NCBI GenBank assembly: GCA_014529385.2
Contig: CM043956.1
Span: 66,080,281 to 66,144,280 of the forward strand
Length of the DNA stretch: 64,000 bases
Reading direction: 5' to 3'
Source of the DNA: Adiantum capillus-veneris
Taxonomy: Eukaryota; Streptophyta; Polypodiopsida; Polypodiales; Pteridaceae
The translations under genes were made by a program, and so were the position numbers. Of the stretch, positions 11,295-24,481 are shown in pieces (the stretch's first letter is position 1; every line of letters starts with the position of its first letter). The notes below the pieces were generated by a model that was not told the DNA's origin, searched no databases, and worked only from the letters and a program-made list of their open reading frames with translations.

Positions 11295-13548
11295 TTAACA
11301 CTAGAATGGTAACAAGACACTTTTATGTCCTTGGACACTTTTGTGTCCTATTAAGTGACCATTTCGCTTGAAATATTTGAAGAGTATGAAAATGAATTTC
11401 TAGGTGCTATATATCCACAAAGTTGCCTTATGAGCTGGAAAAAACATAGCATTTTTTTTTGAGTATTGATCTCACCATTAACCTTACTGTTGCACAACAT
11501 TTTTTAACCTAAACTGTGTGAAAAAACGGGTCCTGTTTTTGGTTTTTTTTCAATTTTTGGCAACTATACCACTCTAAACTTCATGTTTGTGAGGGTTAGA
11601 TGGCTAGAGGTTAGGCCTTCATAGTTCTCAACATGTTCTGATGCTTGTAGGGAGAGCTAAGTGTTAAAATTGAAAGTTATGACCAATTTACAAGAATTGC
11701 ATAATCTTGTTTTTTGGCCAAAATTAGCACTATTATGAACTTTTTGGTGGCTTTCTTGATATCCAAATTCAATTTTGATTGTGTGAGTGTAATGTATAAC
11801 ATAAAGCTAATCTTACTTGAGTTTTGGGGGACCTAATATGCTATATAGCATAGTATATGATGATGGTTGAGTTTTTTGATTGTTGAAGAATTCGATATAT
11901 TCTAGAGTAGCAAGTATAACTTTCTCAATATTGCTAGTTTCTTAGGCCAATTGTGTGTATTTTGTAGGTAGTAACCATATCTAATCATAGACTACAAACT
12001 TGGCTAGATATTGAGTAGTTTCTTTGGGTTTCTAGAGGTCATAAGGCTAAATCCAGTTTTTTCATGTTTGCTGTATTTAGCACTTTATCATTGCCCCCAA
12101 GGTTCCAATTGTAAGAGATCCATTATCCTTTTGACATGCTCCATGGCTCCTTTTGAATCCAAAGGCCCAAAGGAAACTAATAAAACATGTATATAGTATC
12201 TGTATTGAGTGTGACTATAGAAACTTTGATGATAGGTCCGTTGAATGGCAAAAATGCAACTTTTTTGTACCTTTTTTTTTGCCCAAAAAAAAAATAGTGA
12301 GGTAATAGCAACTATCTATTTTGGTCACCAACCCATTGAAGTTAACGAGGCATTTCATCTCATGTCCTACAAAAATCCCCACTCTTATTTATATGCAATC
12401 AACCATAAGAAATTGTTGTTTTGGGTAAAATGCACTGATCCATCAACTTTGGAGGCTTGTAGTCATCAAGAGATGAGAAAAATTACAAGTTTATCATTTT
12501 TTCCATATGTAGTAGTTATTGAAATATAAGCTCATGAAAGGATTTTTCAAAATGAATGGATCTACTATGGTTTTGGATTTTTTTCCCAACACCATGAAAG
12601 GACACTTTTATGTCCTGTTAGGTTACCATTCTAGTGTTAAGAAGATCTGGGTGTTAAGGTCCACTACTTGTCCCACCTACAAGGCTATATCTTAAACGGT
12701 ATTCTTTCTCACCACTTGAAATGCCCATGATAAGTTTTACATGGGAGTTTGGTTCCAAGGTCTACCACTTGTCCAAGCTCACTCTATTGAGACATAGAGA
12801 GAAGCAAAGGTCCACCACTTGTCCAAGCTAGGCTCCATTGAAGCATGGAGGGAAGCATGGTCCACCATTTGTTTGAGATAGGCTACATTTAATGAAGAGA
12901 AGCAAGGTCCATCATGTCTCCAAGATGCTAGGCTCCATTGAAATACCTTAAACCCATGATATTTTGTACATGGTGGGTTTACATTCAAGGTCCACCACTT
13001 GTCCAACCTATTATCTCTAGTAGCATGAGTGATTTGGTCTCAAGATTCACCACTTTTCCACTCTATGTCATTATATTAAGAATATCTGGGTGTTAAGGTC
13101 CACCACTTATCCAACCTATAAGGTTATATCTTAAAGGGTATTCTTTCTCACCACTTAGAATGACCATGATAGGTTTTACATGGGATTTTGATTCCAAGGT
13201 ATACCACTTGTCCAAGCTAACTCTATTAAAACATAGAGAGAAGCAAACGTCCACCACTTGTCCAAGGTAGACTCCATTGAAACATGGACAGAAGGATGCT
13301 CCACCATTTCTCCAAGATAGGCTCCATTGAAACATGAAGAGAAGTAAGTTGCACCATGTCTCCGCGATGCTAGGTCCATTGAAATAACTTAAACCCATGA
13401 TATTTTGTATATGTGGGGTTTAATTTCAAGGTCCACCACTTGTCCAACCTATTATCCCTAGTAGAAAGAGTGGTTTTCGTCTCAAGATTCACCACTTTTT
13501 CACTCTATGTCATTGTATTAAGAAGATTTGGGTGTTAAGGCCCAACAT
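9837..13548. repeat. Tandem segmental duplication, right copy (about 3.71 kb)
   Basis: Right-hand copy of the 6125-9836 segment, containing TIR element copy 3 at the corresponding place. Differences are scattered substitutions and short homopolymer changes, so the duplication is fairly recent compared with the spread among satellite units. A third, partial copy without a TIR element follows at about 13915-14815. Confidence 0.8.
11299..12636 (+). mobile_element. TTAA-flanked TIR element, copy 3
   Basis: A 1,338-bp near-identical copy of copy 2 with TTAA at 11295-11298 and 12637-12640. It stands at the same satellite position because both belong to the 3.71-kb duplication, so it is not an independent insertion. 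Its open frame runs without a break from about 12245 to 12529. Confidence 0.8.
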
Positions 13549-15745
13549 TTGTCCAACCTATAAGACTATATCTTAAATGGTTTTCTTTCCCACCTCTTGG
13601 AATGCACTTGATAGGTTCTACATGCGGGTTTGGTTCCAAGGTCCACCACTTGTCCAAGCTAGGCTCCATTGAAACATGGAGAGAAGGATGCTCCACGATT
13701 TGTCTAAGATAGTCTCCATTGAAACATGAAGAGAAGCAAGATGCACCATGTCTCCAAGCTGCTAGGCTCCACTGAAATACCTTAAACCCATAATATTTTG
13801 TACATGGGGGTTGACATTCAAGCTCCACCACTTATCCAACCTATTATCCCTAGTAGCATGAGTGGTTTTCTCTCAAGATACACCACTTTTCCACTCTATG
13901 TCATTATATTAAGAAGATATGGGTGTTAAGGTCCATTACTTGTCCCACCTATCAGGCTATATCTTAAATGGTATTCTTTCTCACCACTTTGAATGCCCAT
14001 GATAAGTCTTACATGGGAGTTTGGTTCCAAGGTCTACCACTTGTCGAAGCTCACTCTATTGAGACATAGAGAGAAGCAAAGGTCCACCACTTGTCCAAGC
14101 TAGGCTCCATTGAAACATGGAGGGAAGCATGGTCCACCATTTTTTCAAGATAGGCTACATTTAATGAAGAGAAGCAAGCTCCACCATGTCTCCAAGATGC
14201 TAGGCTCCATTGAAATACCTTAAACCCATGATATTTTGTACATGACGGGTTTACATTCAAGGTCCATTACTTGTCCAACATATTATCTCTAGTAGCATGA
14301 GTGATTTGGTCTCAAGATTCACCACTTTTCCACTCTATGTCACTATATTAAGAATATCTGGGTGTTAAGGTCCACCACTAATCCAACCTATAAGGTTATA
14401 TCTTAAAGGGTATTCTTTCTCACCACTTGGAATGACCATGATAGGTTTTACATGGGAGTTTGGTTCCAAGGTCCACCACTTGTCCAAGCTAACTCTATTG
14501 AAACATAGATAGAAGCAAACGTCGACCACTTGTCCAAGGTAAACTCCATTGAAAGATGGAGAGAAGGATGCTCCACCATTTCTCCAAGATAGCCTCCATT
14601 GAAACATGAAGAGAAGCAAGTTGCACCATGTCTCCGCCATGCTAGGTCCATTGAAATAACTTAAACCCACGATATTTTGTATATGTGGGGTTTAATTTCA
14701 AGGTCCACCACTTGTCCAACCTATTATCCCTAGTAGCATGAGTGGTTTTGGTCTCAAGATTCACCACTTTTTCACTCTATGTAATTGTATTAAGAAGATT
14801 TGGGTGTTAAGGTCCAACACTTGTCCAACCTATAAGCCTATATCTTAAATGGTTTTCTTTCCCACCTCTTGGAATGCACTTGATAGGTTTTACATGGGGA
14901 TTTGGTTCCACGGTCCACCACTTGTCCAAGCTAACTCTATTGACACATAGAGAGAAGCAAAGGTCCAGCACTTGTCCAAGCTAGGCTCCATTAAAACATG
15001 GAGAGAAGGATGCTCCACCATTTGTCCAAGATAGTCCCCATTGAAACATGAAGAGAAGCAATCTGCAACATGTCTCCAAGATGCTAGGCTCTATTGAAAT
15101 ACCTTAAACCCATTATATTTTGTATATGTGGGGTTTAAATTTAAGGTCCACTAATTGTCCAAAATATTATCCCTAGTAGCATGAGTGGTTTGGTCTCAAG
15201 ATTCACCCCTTTTCCACACTATGTCATTATAGTAAGAAGATTTGGGAGTTAAGGTCTACCACTTGTCCAACCTATAAGGCTATATCCTAAATGGTTTTCT
15301 TTCCCAACACTTGGAATGCACATGATAGGTTTGACATAGGGGTTTGGTTCCAATGTCCACCACTTGTCCAAGCTAACTCTATTGAAACATAGAGAGAAGA
15401 AAAGGTCCACCACTTGTCCAAGGTAGGCTCCGTTGAAACATGGAGAGGAGGATGCTCCACCATTTGTCCAAGATAGTCTCCATTGAAACATGAAGAGAAG
15501 CAAGTTGTACCATGTCTTCAATTGATAGGCTCCATTGAAACACCTTAAACCCACAATATTTTGTATAAGGGGGGGGGGGGGGGGGGGGTTTACATTCAAG
15601 GTCCACCACTTGTCCAACATATTATCCCTGGTAGCATGAGTGGTTTAGTCTCAAGATTCACCACTTTTCCACTCTACGTCATTATATTAAGAAGATAAGG
15701 GTGCTAAAGTCCACCACTTGTCTAACCTATAAGGCTATATCTTAA
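12641..15745. repeat. Satellite array, block 4
   Basis: 442-bp family. About 13915-14815 parallels 8935-9835, but cattataTTAAgaagatat (TTAA at 13909-13912) is uninterrupted there, giving an empty version of the site used by copies 2 and 3. A run of 20 G lies at 15569-15588, where other units have about 3-6 G before TTTACATTC. Confidence 0.9.
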
Positions 15746-15749
15746 TTAA

Positions 15750-17088
15750 CACTAGAATGGTAACCTTACAGGACATAAAAGTGTCCTTTCAGGGTTTTGG
15801 GAAAAAATTCCAAAACCATAGTAGATCCACTCATTTTGAAAAATCCTTTCATGAGCTTATAGTTCAATAACTACCACATATGGAAAAAATGAGAAACTTG
15901 TAATTTTTCTCATCCCTTGGTCACTACAAGCCTCCAAAGTTGATGGACCAGTGCATTTTGCCCAAAACAACAATTTCTTACGGTTGATTGCATATAAATA
16001 AGAATGGGGATTTTTGTAGGAAATGAGATAAAATGCCTCGTTAACTTAAATGGGTTGGTGACCAAAACATATGGTTGGTTTTACCTCACTAATTTTTTTT
16101 TGGGCAAAAAAAATAGGTACAAAAAAGTTGCATTTTGGCCATTCTGTGGACCTATCATCAAAGTTTCTATAGTCACGCTCAATACAGATACTATATACAT
16201 GTTTTCTTAGTTCCCTTTGGGCCTTTGGATCCAAAAGGAGCCATGGAGCATGCCACAAGGATAATGGATCTCTTACAATTGGAACCTCGGGGGCAATGAT
16301 AAAGTGCTAAATACAACAAACATGAAAAAATTGGGTTTAGCATTATGACCTCTAGAAACCCATAGAAACTACTCAATATCTAGCCAAGTTTGTAGTCTAT
16401 GAGTAGATATGGTTACTACCTACAAAATACACACAATTTGCCTAAGAAACTAGCAATACTGAGAAAGTTATACTTGCTACTCTAAAATGTATCGTATTCT
16501 TCAGCAATCAAAACACTCAACCATCATCATATACTATGCTATATAGCATATTAGGTCCCCCAAAACTTAAGGCAGATTAGATTTATGTTATACATTACAC
16601 TTACAGAATTAAAATTGAATTTGGATATCAAGAAAGCCACCAAAAAAATCATAAAAGTGCTAATTTTGGCCAAAAAACAGGATTATGCAATTCTTGTAAA
16701 TTGGTCATAACTTTCAATTTTAACACTTACCTCTCCCTACAAGCATCAAAACATGTTGAGAACTATGAAGGCCTAACCTCTAGCCATCTAAACCTCACAA
16801 ACATGAAGTTTAGAGTGGTATAGTTGCCAAAAATTGAAACAAAGCCAAAAACAGGACCCATTTTTTCACACAGTTTAGGTTCAAAAATATTGTGCACGAG
16901 TAAGGTTAATGGTGAGATCGATACTCCACAAAAAATGCTATGTTTTTTTCAGATCATAAGGCAACTTTGTGGATATGTAGCACCTAGAAATTCATTTTCA
17001 TACTCTTCAAATAATTCAAGCAAAATGGTCACTTAACAGGACACAAAAGTGTCCAACGACATAAAACTGTCCTGTTACCATTCTAGTG
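15750..17088 (-). mobile_element. TTAA-flanked TIR element, copy 4 (inverted)
   Basis: A 1,339-bp element, reverse-complemented relative to copies 1-3. Its left side carries the AGGACATAAAAGTGTCCT end that is on the right in the others. TTAA flanks it (15746-15749, 17089-17092), with one more TTAA immediately to the left (15742-15745). The satellite site is tatatcTTAAagggtattc, the same unit position as copy 1. The shared open frame (minus, 16258-16046) is stopped within the element. Confidence 0.8.
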
Positions 17089-17092
17089 TTAA

Positions 17093-20000
17093 AGGGTATT
17101 CTTTCTCACCACTTGGAATGGCGATGATAGGTTTTACATGGGGTTTTGGTTCCAAGGTCCACCACTTGTCCAAGCTAACTCTATTGAAACATAGAGAGAA
17201 GCAAAGGTCCACCACTTTTCCAAGATATGCTCCATTGAAACATGGAGAGACAGATGCTCCACCATTTACCCAAGATAGGATCAATTGAAACATGAAGAGA
17301 AGCAAGCTGCACCATGTCTCCGAGATGCTAGGCTCCATTGAAATACCTTAACCCATGATATTTTGTATATGGGGGTTTTACATTCAAGGTCCACCACTTG
17401 TCCAACCTATTATCCCTAGTAGCATGAGTGGTTTGGTCTCAAGATTCACTAGTTTTCTACTCTATCTCATTATATTAAGAAAATATAGGTGTTAAGGTCC
17501 ACCACTTGTCCAACTTATAAGGAAATATCTTAAATGGTATTCTTTCCCACCACTTGGAATGCACATGATAGGTTTTACATGGGGGTTTGGTTCCAAGGTC
17601 CACCACTTGTCCAAGCTAACTCTATTGAAACATAGAGAGAAGAAAAGGTCCACCACTTGTCCAAGCTAGGCTCCATTGAAACATGGAGAGAAGAATGCGC
17701 CACTATTTGTCCAAGATAGGATCCATTGAAACATCAAGAGAAGCAAGCTCCACCATGTCTCAAAGATTCTAGGATCCATTCAAATACCTTAAACCCAAGA
17801 TATTTTGTACATGTGGGGTTTAAATTCAAGGTCCACCACTTTCCCAACCTATTATCCCTAGTAACATGAGTGGTTTGATCTCAAGATTCACTACTGTTTC
17901 ACTCTATGTCATTATAGTAAGAAGATTGTGTGTTAAGTTCTACCACTTGTCCAACCTATCAAGCTATATCTTAAAGGATATTCTTTCTCACCACTTGGAA
18001 TGACGATGATATGTTTTACATGGGGGTTTGGTCCAAGATTCACTACTTGTCCAAGCTAACTCTATTGAAACATAGAGAGAAGCCAAGGTCCCCCACTTGT
18101 CCAAGATAGGCTCCATTCAAACATGGAGAGAAGGATGCTTCACCATTTCTCCAAGATAGGCTCCATTGAACACGAAGAGAAGCAAGCTGCACCATGCCTC
18201 CAAGATGCTAGGGTCCATTGAAATACCTTAAACCCACAATAGTTTATACATGGGGAGTTTACATTGAAGGTCCACCATTTGTCCAACCTATTATCCCTAG
18301 TAGCATGAGTGATTTGGTCTCAAGATTGATCACTTTTTTACTCTATGTCATTATATTAAGAATATCTGGGTGTTAAGGTCCACAACTTGTCCAACCTATA
18401 AGGCTATATCTTAAATGGTATTCTTTCTCGCCACTTGGAATGCCCATGATAGGGTTTACATGGGGGTTTGGTTCCAAGGTCCACCACTTGTCCAAGCTAG
18501 GCTCCATTGAAACATGGAGAGAAGGATGCTCTACCATTTATCCAAATTAGGCTCCATTGAAACATGAGGAGAAGCAAGCTGCAGCATGTCTCCGAGATGC
18601 TAGGCTCCATTGAAGTACCTTAAACCCACGATATTTTGTATATGGGGGGCTTACATTCAAGGTCCACCACTTATCCAACATATTATCCCTAGTAGCATGA
18701 GTGGTTTGGTCTCAAGATTCACCACTTTTCTACTCTATCTCATTACATTAAGAAGATATGGGTGTTGAGGTAACCCACTTATCCAACCTATAAGGCTATA
18801 TCTTAAATGGTATTCTTTCCCACCACTTGGAATGCACATGATAGGTTTTACATGGGGGTTTGGTTCCAAGGTCCACCACTTGTCCAAGCTAACTCCATTG
18901 AAACATAGAGAGAAGAGAAGGTCCACCACTTTTCCAAGCTAGGCTCCATTGAAACATGGAGAGAAGTATGCTTCACCATTTCTCCAAGATAGGCTCCATT
19001 TAAACATGAAGAGAAGCAAGCTCCACCATGTCTCGAAGATTCTAGGATCCATTGAAATACCTTAAACCCAAGATGTTTTGTACATGTGGGGTTTAAATTC
19101 AAGGTCCACCACTTGCCCAACTTATTATCCCTAGTAACATGAGTGGTTTGATCTCAAGATTCACTACTGTTCCACTCTATGTCATTATGGTAAGAAGATT
19201 GGGTGTTAAGTTCTACCACTTGTCACACCTATCAAGCTATATCTTAAAGGATATTCTTTCTCACGACTTGGAATGACCATGATATGTTTTACATGGGGGT
19301 TTGTTCCAAGGTTCACTACTTGTTCAAGCTAACTCTATTGAAACATAGAGAGAATCAAAGGTCCACTACTTGTCCAAGCTAGGCTCCATTGAAACATGAA
19401 GAGAAGCAAGATGCACCATGCCCCCAAGATGCTAGGCTCCATTGAAATACCTTAAACCCACAATAATTTATACATGGTGGGTTTACATTCAAGGTCCACC
19501 ACTTGTCCAACCTATTATCCCTAGTAGCATGAGTGGTTTGGTCTCAAGATTGACCACTTTTTCACTCTATGTCAGTATATTAAGAAGATCTGGGTGTTAA
19601 GTTCCACTACTTGTCCAACCTATAAGTCTATATCTTAAATGGTATTCTTTCTTACCACTTGGAATGCCCATGATAGGGTTTACATGGGGGTTTGGTTCCA
19701 AGGTCCACCATTTGTTGAAGCTAGCTCTATTGAAACGTAGAGAGAAGCAAAGGTCCACCACTTGTCCAAGCTAGGCTCCATTGAAACATGGAGAGAATAA
19801 TGCTCCACCATTTCTGCAAGATATGCTCAATTGAAACATGAAGAGAAGCAAGCTCCACCATGTCTCCAAGATGCTAGGCTCCATTGAAATACCTTTAACC
19901 CACAATATTTTGTACATGGGGGGTTTAAATTCAAATTCCACCACTTGTCCAACCTATTATCCCTAGTAGCATGAGTGTTTTGGTCTCAAGATTCACCCCT

Positions 20001-20170
20001 TTTCCACTCTATGTCATTATAGTAAGAAGATTTGGGTGTTAAGGTCCACCACTTGTCCGACCTATAAGGTTATATCTGAAATGGTATTTTTTCTCACTAC
20101 TTAGAATGTGCCTGATATGTTTTACATGGGGTTTTGTTCCAAGGTCCACAACTCGTCCAATCTAGCTCTA
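17093..20170. repeat. Satellite array, block 5 and right edge
   Basis: 442-bp family units continue to about 20170, where the text becomes diverged (actcgtccaatctagctctattacatatagcatg) and then stops. Isolated cores remain at about 20250, 20665 and 20752. Confidence 0.88.
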
Positions 20171-21040
20171 TTACATATAGCATGCATACAATATTCAACT
20201 AGATTCCTTACCTATCATGTCCAGTAGCATGGATGCTCTGGCTTTAAGGTCCACCACTTGTTCGACCTATACTCTCTTATGTAAGGGAGATCATGCTATA
20301 AAATCAAAGCCTTCCCACCTAAATTTAAAATTCAAATCTTATCGCCTAAATTTAAAATATCCCTCCCAAATTATAAATATCCCGCCCAAATTTTAAAAGT
20401 CAAACTTTTTGATTAAATTCAAATTTCACCTCTTAAATTTAAAATATCCCACACAAAATTGATTTTAAATTCAAGTTTACCACAAAAAGATGTGATTATC
20501 CCGCCTAAATTCAAATTCGCAAACCTCCAATCATTATATTGTACATAAATTCAAACAAATTCAAATTAACAAGCCTAAACTGATATTAGTTTGCATAGAT
20601 ATCAATTTATCACACCTACATTATGTCACCATGTTAGAGAGAGTGGTTAGAGAATTTGAAAAAGGTCCACCACTTGTCCAACCTAGATACCAAGAAGGAT
20701 TGAGTGTACAAGGTATTGTTTGGAGGTCCTTATATTAGTCCACGGGTCTCAAGGTCCACCACTTGTGGTAAGGGTCACCAACTAGTGTATCTATTCATCC
20801 AAAGAAATACACTTATTTTTGGTCTACATGTCCTAGTTTCAGCCATTGATGTCCATTAGGTGTATCTCTAAACAACACTACTTTTGTTGAGAAATAGAAG
20901 TTACAATCAGATCTACAAATGGATTAAAGGAAAATCAGCTCAGCATAGATCCAGAACTCGCTACAAGAATCGACTTTAATAGATCACGCAAGTAAGTTTT
21001 CCATTCAAGTTTACTAGTATTACAATGTGTTAGTTATCTG
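20171..21040. other. AT-rich spacer, no gene seen
   Basis: 20290-20600 consists of short AT-rich repeats of the type cc(c/t)gcctaaatttaaaat. 20640-20780 holds two isolated GGTCCACCACTTG cores. No open frame of note is present. Confidence 0.7.
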
Positions 21041-21179
21041 CGATATTTATGTATGTATGTATACTATGTGTGCATATTGTAATTAAGTGTAATTGTGTAT
21101 CTACATTATGTATGAGTATTACAATGAGACAACACAAATATACATACATACACATAGATAACACAGATGCACACATACA

Positions 21180-21258
21180 TGAGCATGTGTTTTCAAGAGA
21201 GAGACAACAAGATACAGAGATAGAGATAGAGAGAGGGAGGGGGAGAGAGAGAGAGAGA

Positions 21259-21300
<42 letters not shown>

Positions 21301-21600
21301 CATGTTTTCTAGAGAGAGGACAGAGAGAAAGATAACAGATTTCACTGTGTTTATGTATATGGAAGAGAGAAAGACAATGTGTGGGAATGTGTGCATGTAT
21401 TTTCAAGAGAGAGACAGCAAGATAACAGATTTCACTGTGGTTATGTATGTGGAAGAGAGGAAGAAGATATGTGGGAATATGTGTATGTGTGTAGGAATAC
21501 TTTTAAACTATGTATCTCTGTCTTCTGGCGAGAGTGTGTGTGTGCAACAAAGAGTTACAGAGAATCATCTTCTCTATATGGAGAAAGATAGAGAGTGAGA
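21180..21600. repeat. GA microsatellite and about 100-bp tandem repeat
   Basis: 21220-21296 is largely (GA)n. From 21300 to 21500 a unit containing AAGATAACAGATTTCACTGTG, a GGAAGAGAG stretch and a TGTGGGAATGTG-like stretch is repeated about twice. Open frames of Arg/Glu or Ser/Leu repeats on both strands are artefacts of this. Confidence 0.9.
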
Positions 21601-22844
21601 AACAGAGAAATATATGTTTTTCCCCTATTCGTGAGGTGTGCAATGTCTCTTGAGAAGAAGCTATTCCTGATGATGCTCTTTTGGAAAGAGTTGCATATGA
21701 TGCTATTTCTTTATCCTGTGCGTGAATTGTCAATCCTGTGTGCTCCACCTGTGCGTTGTGTACGATTCCGGGTTCGCTTGTACACGCGCATATACTCTAA
21801 CTGTGTGCGGTCCGCGTACACTTTCTTTGTGTTTGGTGATTGTATGCTTTCCCTGTGTGCGTTTCTCGTGCGCTCTCTCTGTGCCTAATCTTGATAGGGT
21901 TTATTAGAATGCCACGTAAGGTACAAGTCCACGTTTTATCATAGGATCAAAAGAAACCAAAAGCAATATAAAACATTAACCAATTCACACGGCCAAAATT
22001 AAAGAAATCATGGTTGAAAAGATGCAAAACATGCGTAACTCTATACTAGGAATTCACTTTAAAAAACAAAATCTATGGACGCTAGCCCGGGGCGCTTCCC
22101 TGGACCTCGCTTGGAACAATATCCCAAAATTAGCCTCCCAAGCCCCACCATCGAGAGTGCTATGTTCCACATCCCCATCAAGAGTGCTACCCCCAAACCT
22201 TGTGTGGAAGCGCTACCTCGTCGAATGCACCCCATTGTGGCATTGCCCTAAGACCCTGCATCTAGAGTGCTAAATGGGAACATTTGTCATTAGTGAAATT
22301 TTGAACATAAATTATATTTATCATATACTTAAATATAATATAAATATTTAACATAATAATTATGTCCCATACTATATTCAAGGTGCCAAAGGTTTGGCCT
22401 TATGGTCCTAAATTTAGCCAAGTGGTCAACACATATAGGACCAAGTACACACTGTTCCAAGAAACTTGGCGACCACTACACTTGCAAAAGTTTAGGCCAC
22501 ATGGTCAATCCTAATTTTCCAGTGTTCTTATTATGTCATAAGAGACAACAGTTCTTTTTTGTCACATTTTGCCTCATGGAAAACCTAGGCTTGTTTTCAC
22601 ATACTCAGGCACTTCAAGCCATAAGAAATTTTCATTACTCTTAAGCACCCTTTACTTCAAGTCTTTGAAAAAACGTTGTTTAAGGCCACCCTAAACCATT
22701 TTCATTTAGGGTGTCTAAAACTAGATTTTTGGCAATTTGGGAAGAAAACGGTCAAGTTTTATACTTAGTATTTTCCACTTGACCAATTCAAATATTGGAA
22801 AGCAAGGTCTTGCAATACTTTCCTTTGGACATCACACATTAAAA
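21601..22844. other. Spacer, no gene seen
   Basis: Only short unrelated open frames occur. A triplicated phrase (a)tc(g/a)agagtgct appears near 22150-22270. 22270-22380 is very AT-rich. Nothing resembles a known coding or RNA gene. Confidence 0.6.
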
Positions 22845-24395
22845 CTAGGTCCCTCACTTGTCGAATCTATGCTCTAATATAATAAAGGGCCTTTGGTTTC
22901 AAGATGCACCACTCTCCCAACCTTGACTCCATTAAAGAAGCTAGCTCTACTTAGACATTTAATAGCAAGGTCCTGTAGCAGTTCACATTGAACATCTTCC
23001 ATGACAGCTAGGTCCACCACTTGTCTAAGCTACGCTCTAATCGAGCAAGGGGGTTATGGTTTCGAGATCCACCACTTGTCCAAACTTGATTTGGGAAGCA
23101 AGTTCCTATAATAGTTTGCTTTGGACATTCACCATTACAACTAGGTCCACCACTTTTCCAAGCTATGTTCTAATATACTAAGGATTTTTTGGTTTCAAGG
23201 AGAACCACTTGTACAACTTTGTTTTTGGAAGTAAGGTCTTTACATAGTTCACCTTGGACCTTGGACATTGGATACTGTAACTAAGCCCACCACTTGTCCA
23301 AGCTATCCTCTAATGTATCCAAAGGGTTTCGGTTTCAAGATTCACCACTTTTCCAACCTTGCTTCCATTAAAGAAAGGAGGTGCTACATAAAAACTGTCA
23401 AGCAAGGTAGCAAGGTCCTCTGGTAGTTCACCTTGGACATTGGGCGTTAAAACTAGGTCCACCACTTGTCCAAGCTATGCTCTCATACAGAAAGGGGATT
23501 TTGGTTTCAAGATCCACCACTTGTTTAACCTTGCAAGACTCAAGGGATACTTGGACATTGGAAAGCATAGCCTTATAGTAGTTGATAGGTGTCATTGGGT
23601 ATTACAACTAGGTCCACCACTTGTACAACCTATGCTCTAATATAACAAGGAGGCTTTGGTTTCAAGATCCACCACTTTTCCAACCTTGCTTCCATTAAAG
23701 AAAGGAGGGGTTACGAAACACTGGCAAGCAAGGTAGCAATGTCCTAAGGTAGTTCAACTTGGATATTGGGCGTTATAACTAGGTTCACCACTTGTCCAAG
23801 CTATGCTCTAATATATAAAGGGGATTTTGGTTTCAAGATACACCACGTGTTCAACCTTGCAAGACTCAAGGGATACTTGGACATTGGAAAGCATAGTCCT
23901 ATAGTAGTTGATAGGTGGAAGTGGGTATTACAACTAGGTCCAGCCTATGCTTTAATATAGCAAAGAGGCTTTGGTTTCAAGGTCCACCACTTGTCCAAAC
24001 TTGTTTTCATTAAAGAAATGAGGGGCTACGTAAACATTGTCAAGCAAGGTAGCAAGTTCCTAAGGTATTTCACCTTGGATATTGGGCATTATAACTAGGT
24101 CCACCACTTGTCCAAGCTATGCTCTAACATAGAAAGGGAATTTTAGTTTCAAGATCCACCACGTGTTCAACCTTGCAAGACTCAAGGGATACTTGGACAT
24201 TGGAAAGCATAGTCCTATAGTAGTTGATAGGTGGCAGTGGGTATTACAACTAGGTCCACCACTTGTCCAACCTATGCTCTAATATAGCAAGGAGGCTTTG
24301 GTTTCAAGATCCACCATATTTCCAACCTTGCTTCCATTAATATAGCAAGGAGGATTTGGTCTCAAGTTTCACTACTTGTCCAACCTATGCAAACC
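22845..24395. repeat. Second satellite, about 320-bp period, same core motif
   Basis: The phrase AACTAGGTCCACCACTTGTC with CAAGCTATGCTCTAATATA recurs at about 23452, 23777 and 24097. Alternating units contain GGTTTCAAGATCCACCAC and GGATACTTGGACATTGG. More diverged copies extend left to about 22845. The CCACCACTTGTCCAA core is shared with the 442-bp family but the rest of the unit differs. Confidence 0.85.
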
Positions 24396-24465
24396 TTTTT
24401 CATGTTGTAGCATGATTTTTTGTTTGAAGAGTATTTCTCTATGACTATGGATTTAATAATGTAAT

Positions 24466-24480
24466 CTTTTTCACTTACAG
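24466..24480 (+). promoter_or_regulatory. Candidate 3' splice site before the transposase-like pseudogene
   Basis: A T-rich tract followed by CACTTACAG (ending at 24480) directly precedes GATGGACTTCGAATC, where the coding-like sequence starts. It fits a plant 3' splice site and suggests the parent gene had an upstream exon. No matching exon or donor was recognised upstream, where satellite DNA lies. Confidence 0.35.
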
Positions 24481-24481
24481 G

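Noticed and set aside
4563-15620. Many minus-strand frames of 60-120 codons rich in DKWWT, CFNGAYLGEMVEHPSLHVS and similar
   Set aside because: They are translations of the satellite. The 50-bp subunit is not a multiple of three and the same text appears in several frames.
21049-21600. Frames of repeated Arg/Glu and Ser/Leu on both strands
   Set aside because: Produced by the GA/CT microsatellite; no other protein-like content.
1105-24395. CRISPR-like array
   Set aside because: Core repeats are regularly spaced, but the intervening text is itself repeated and the DNA is of eukaryotic type; no cas genes.
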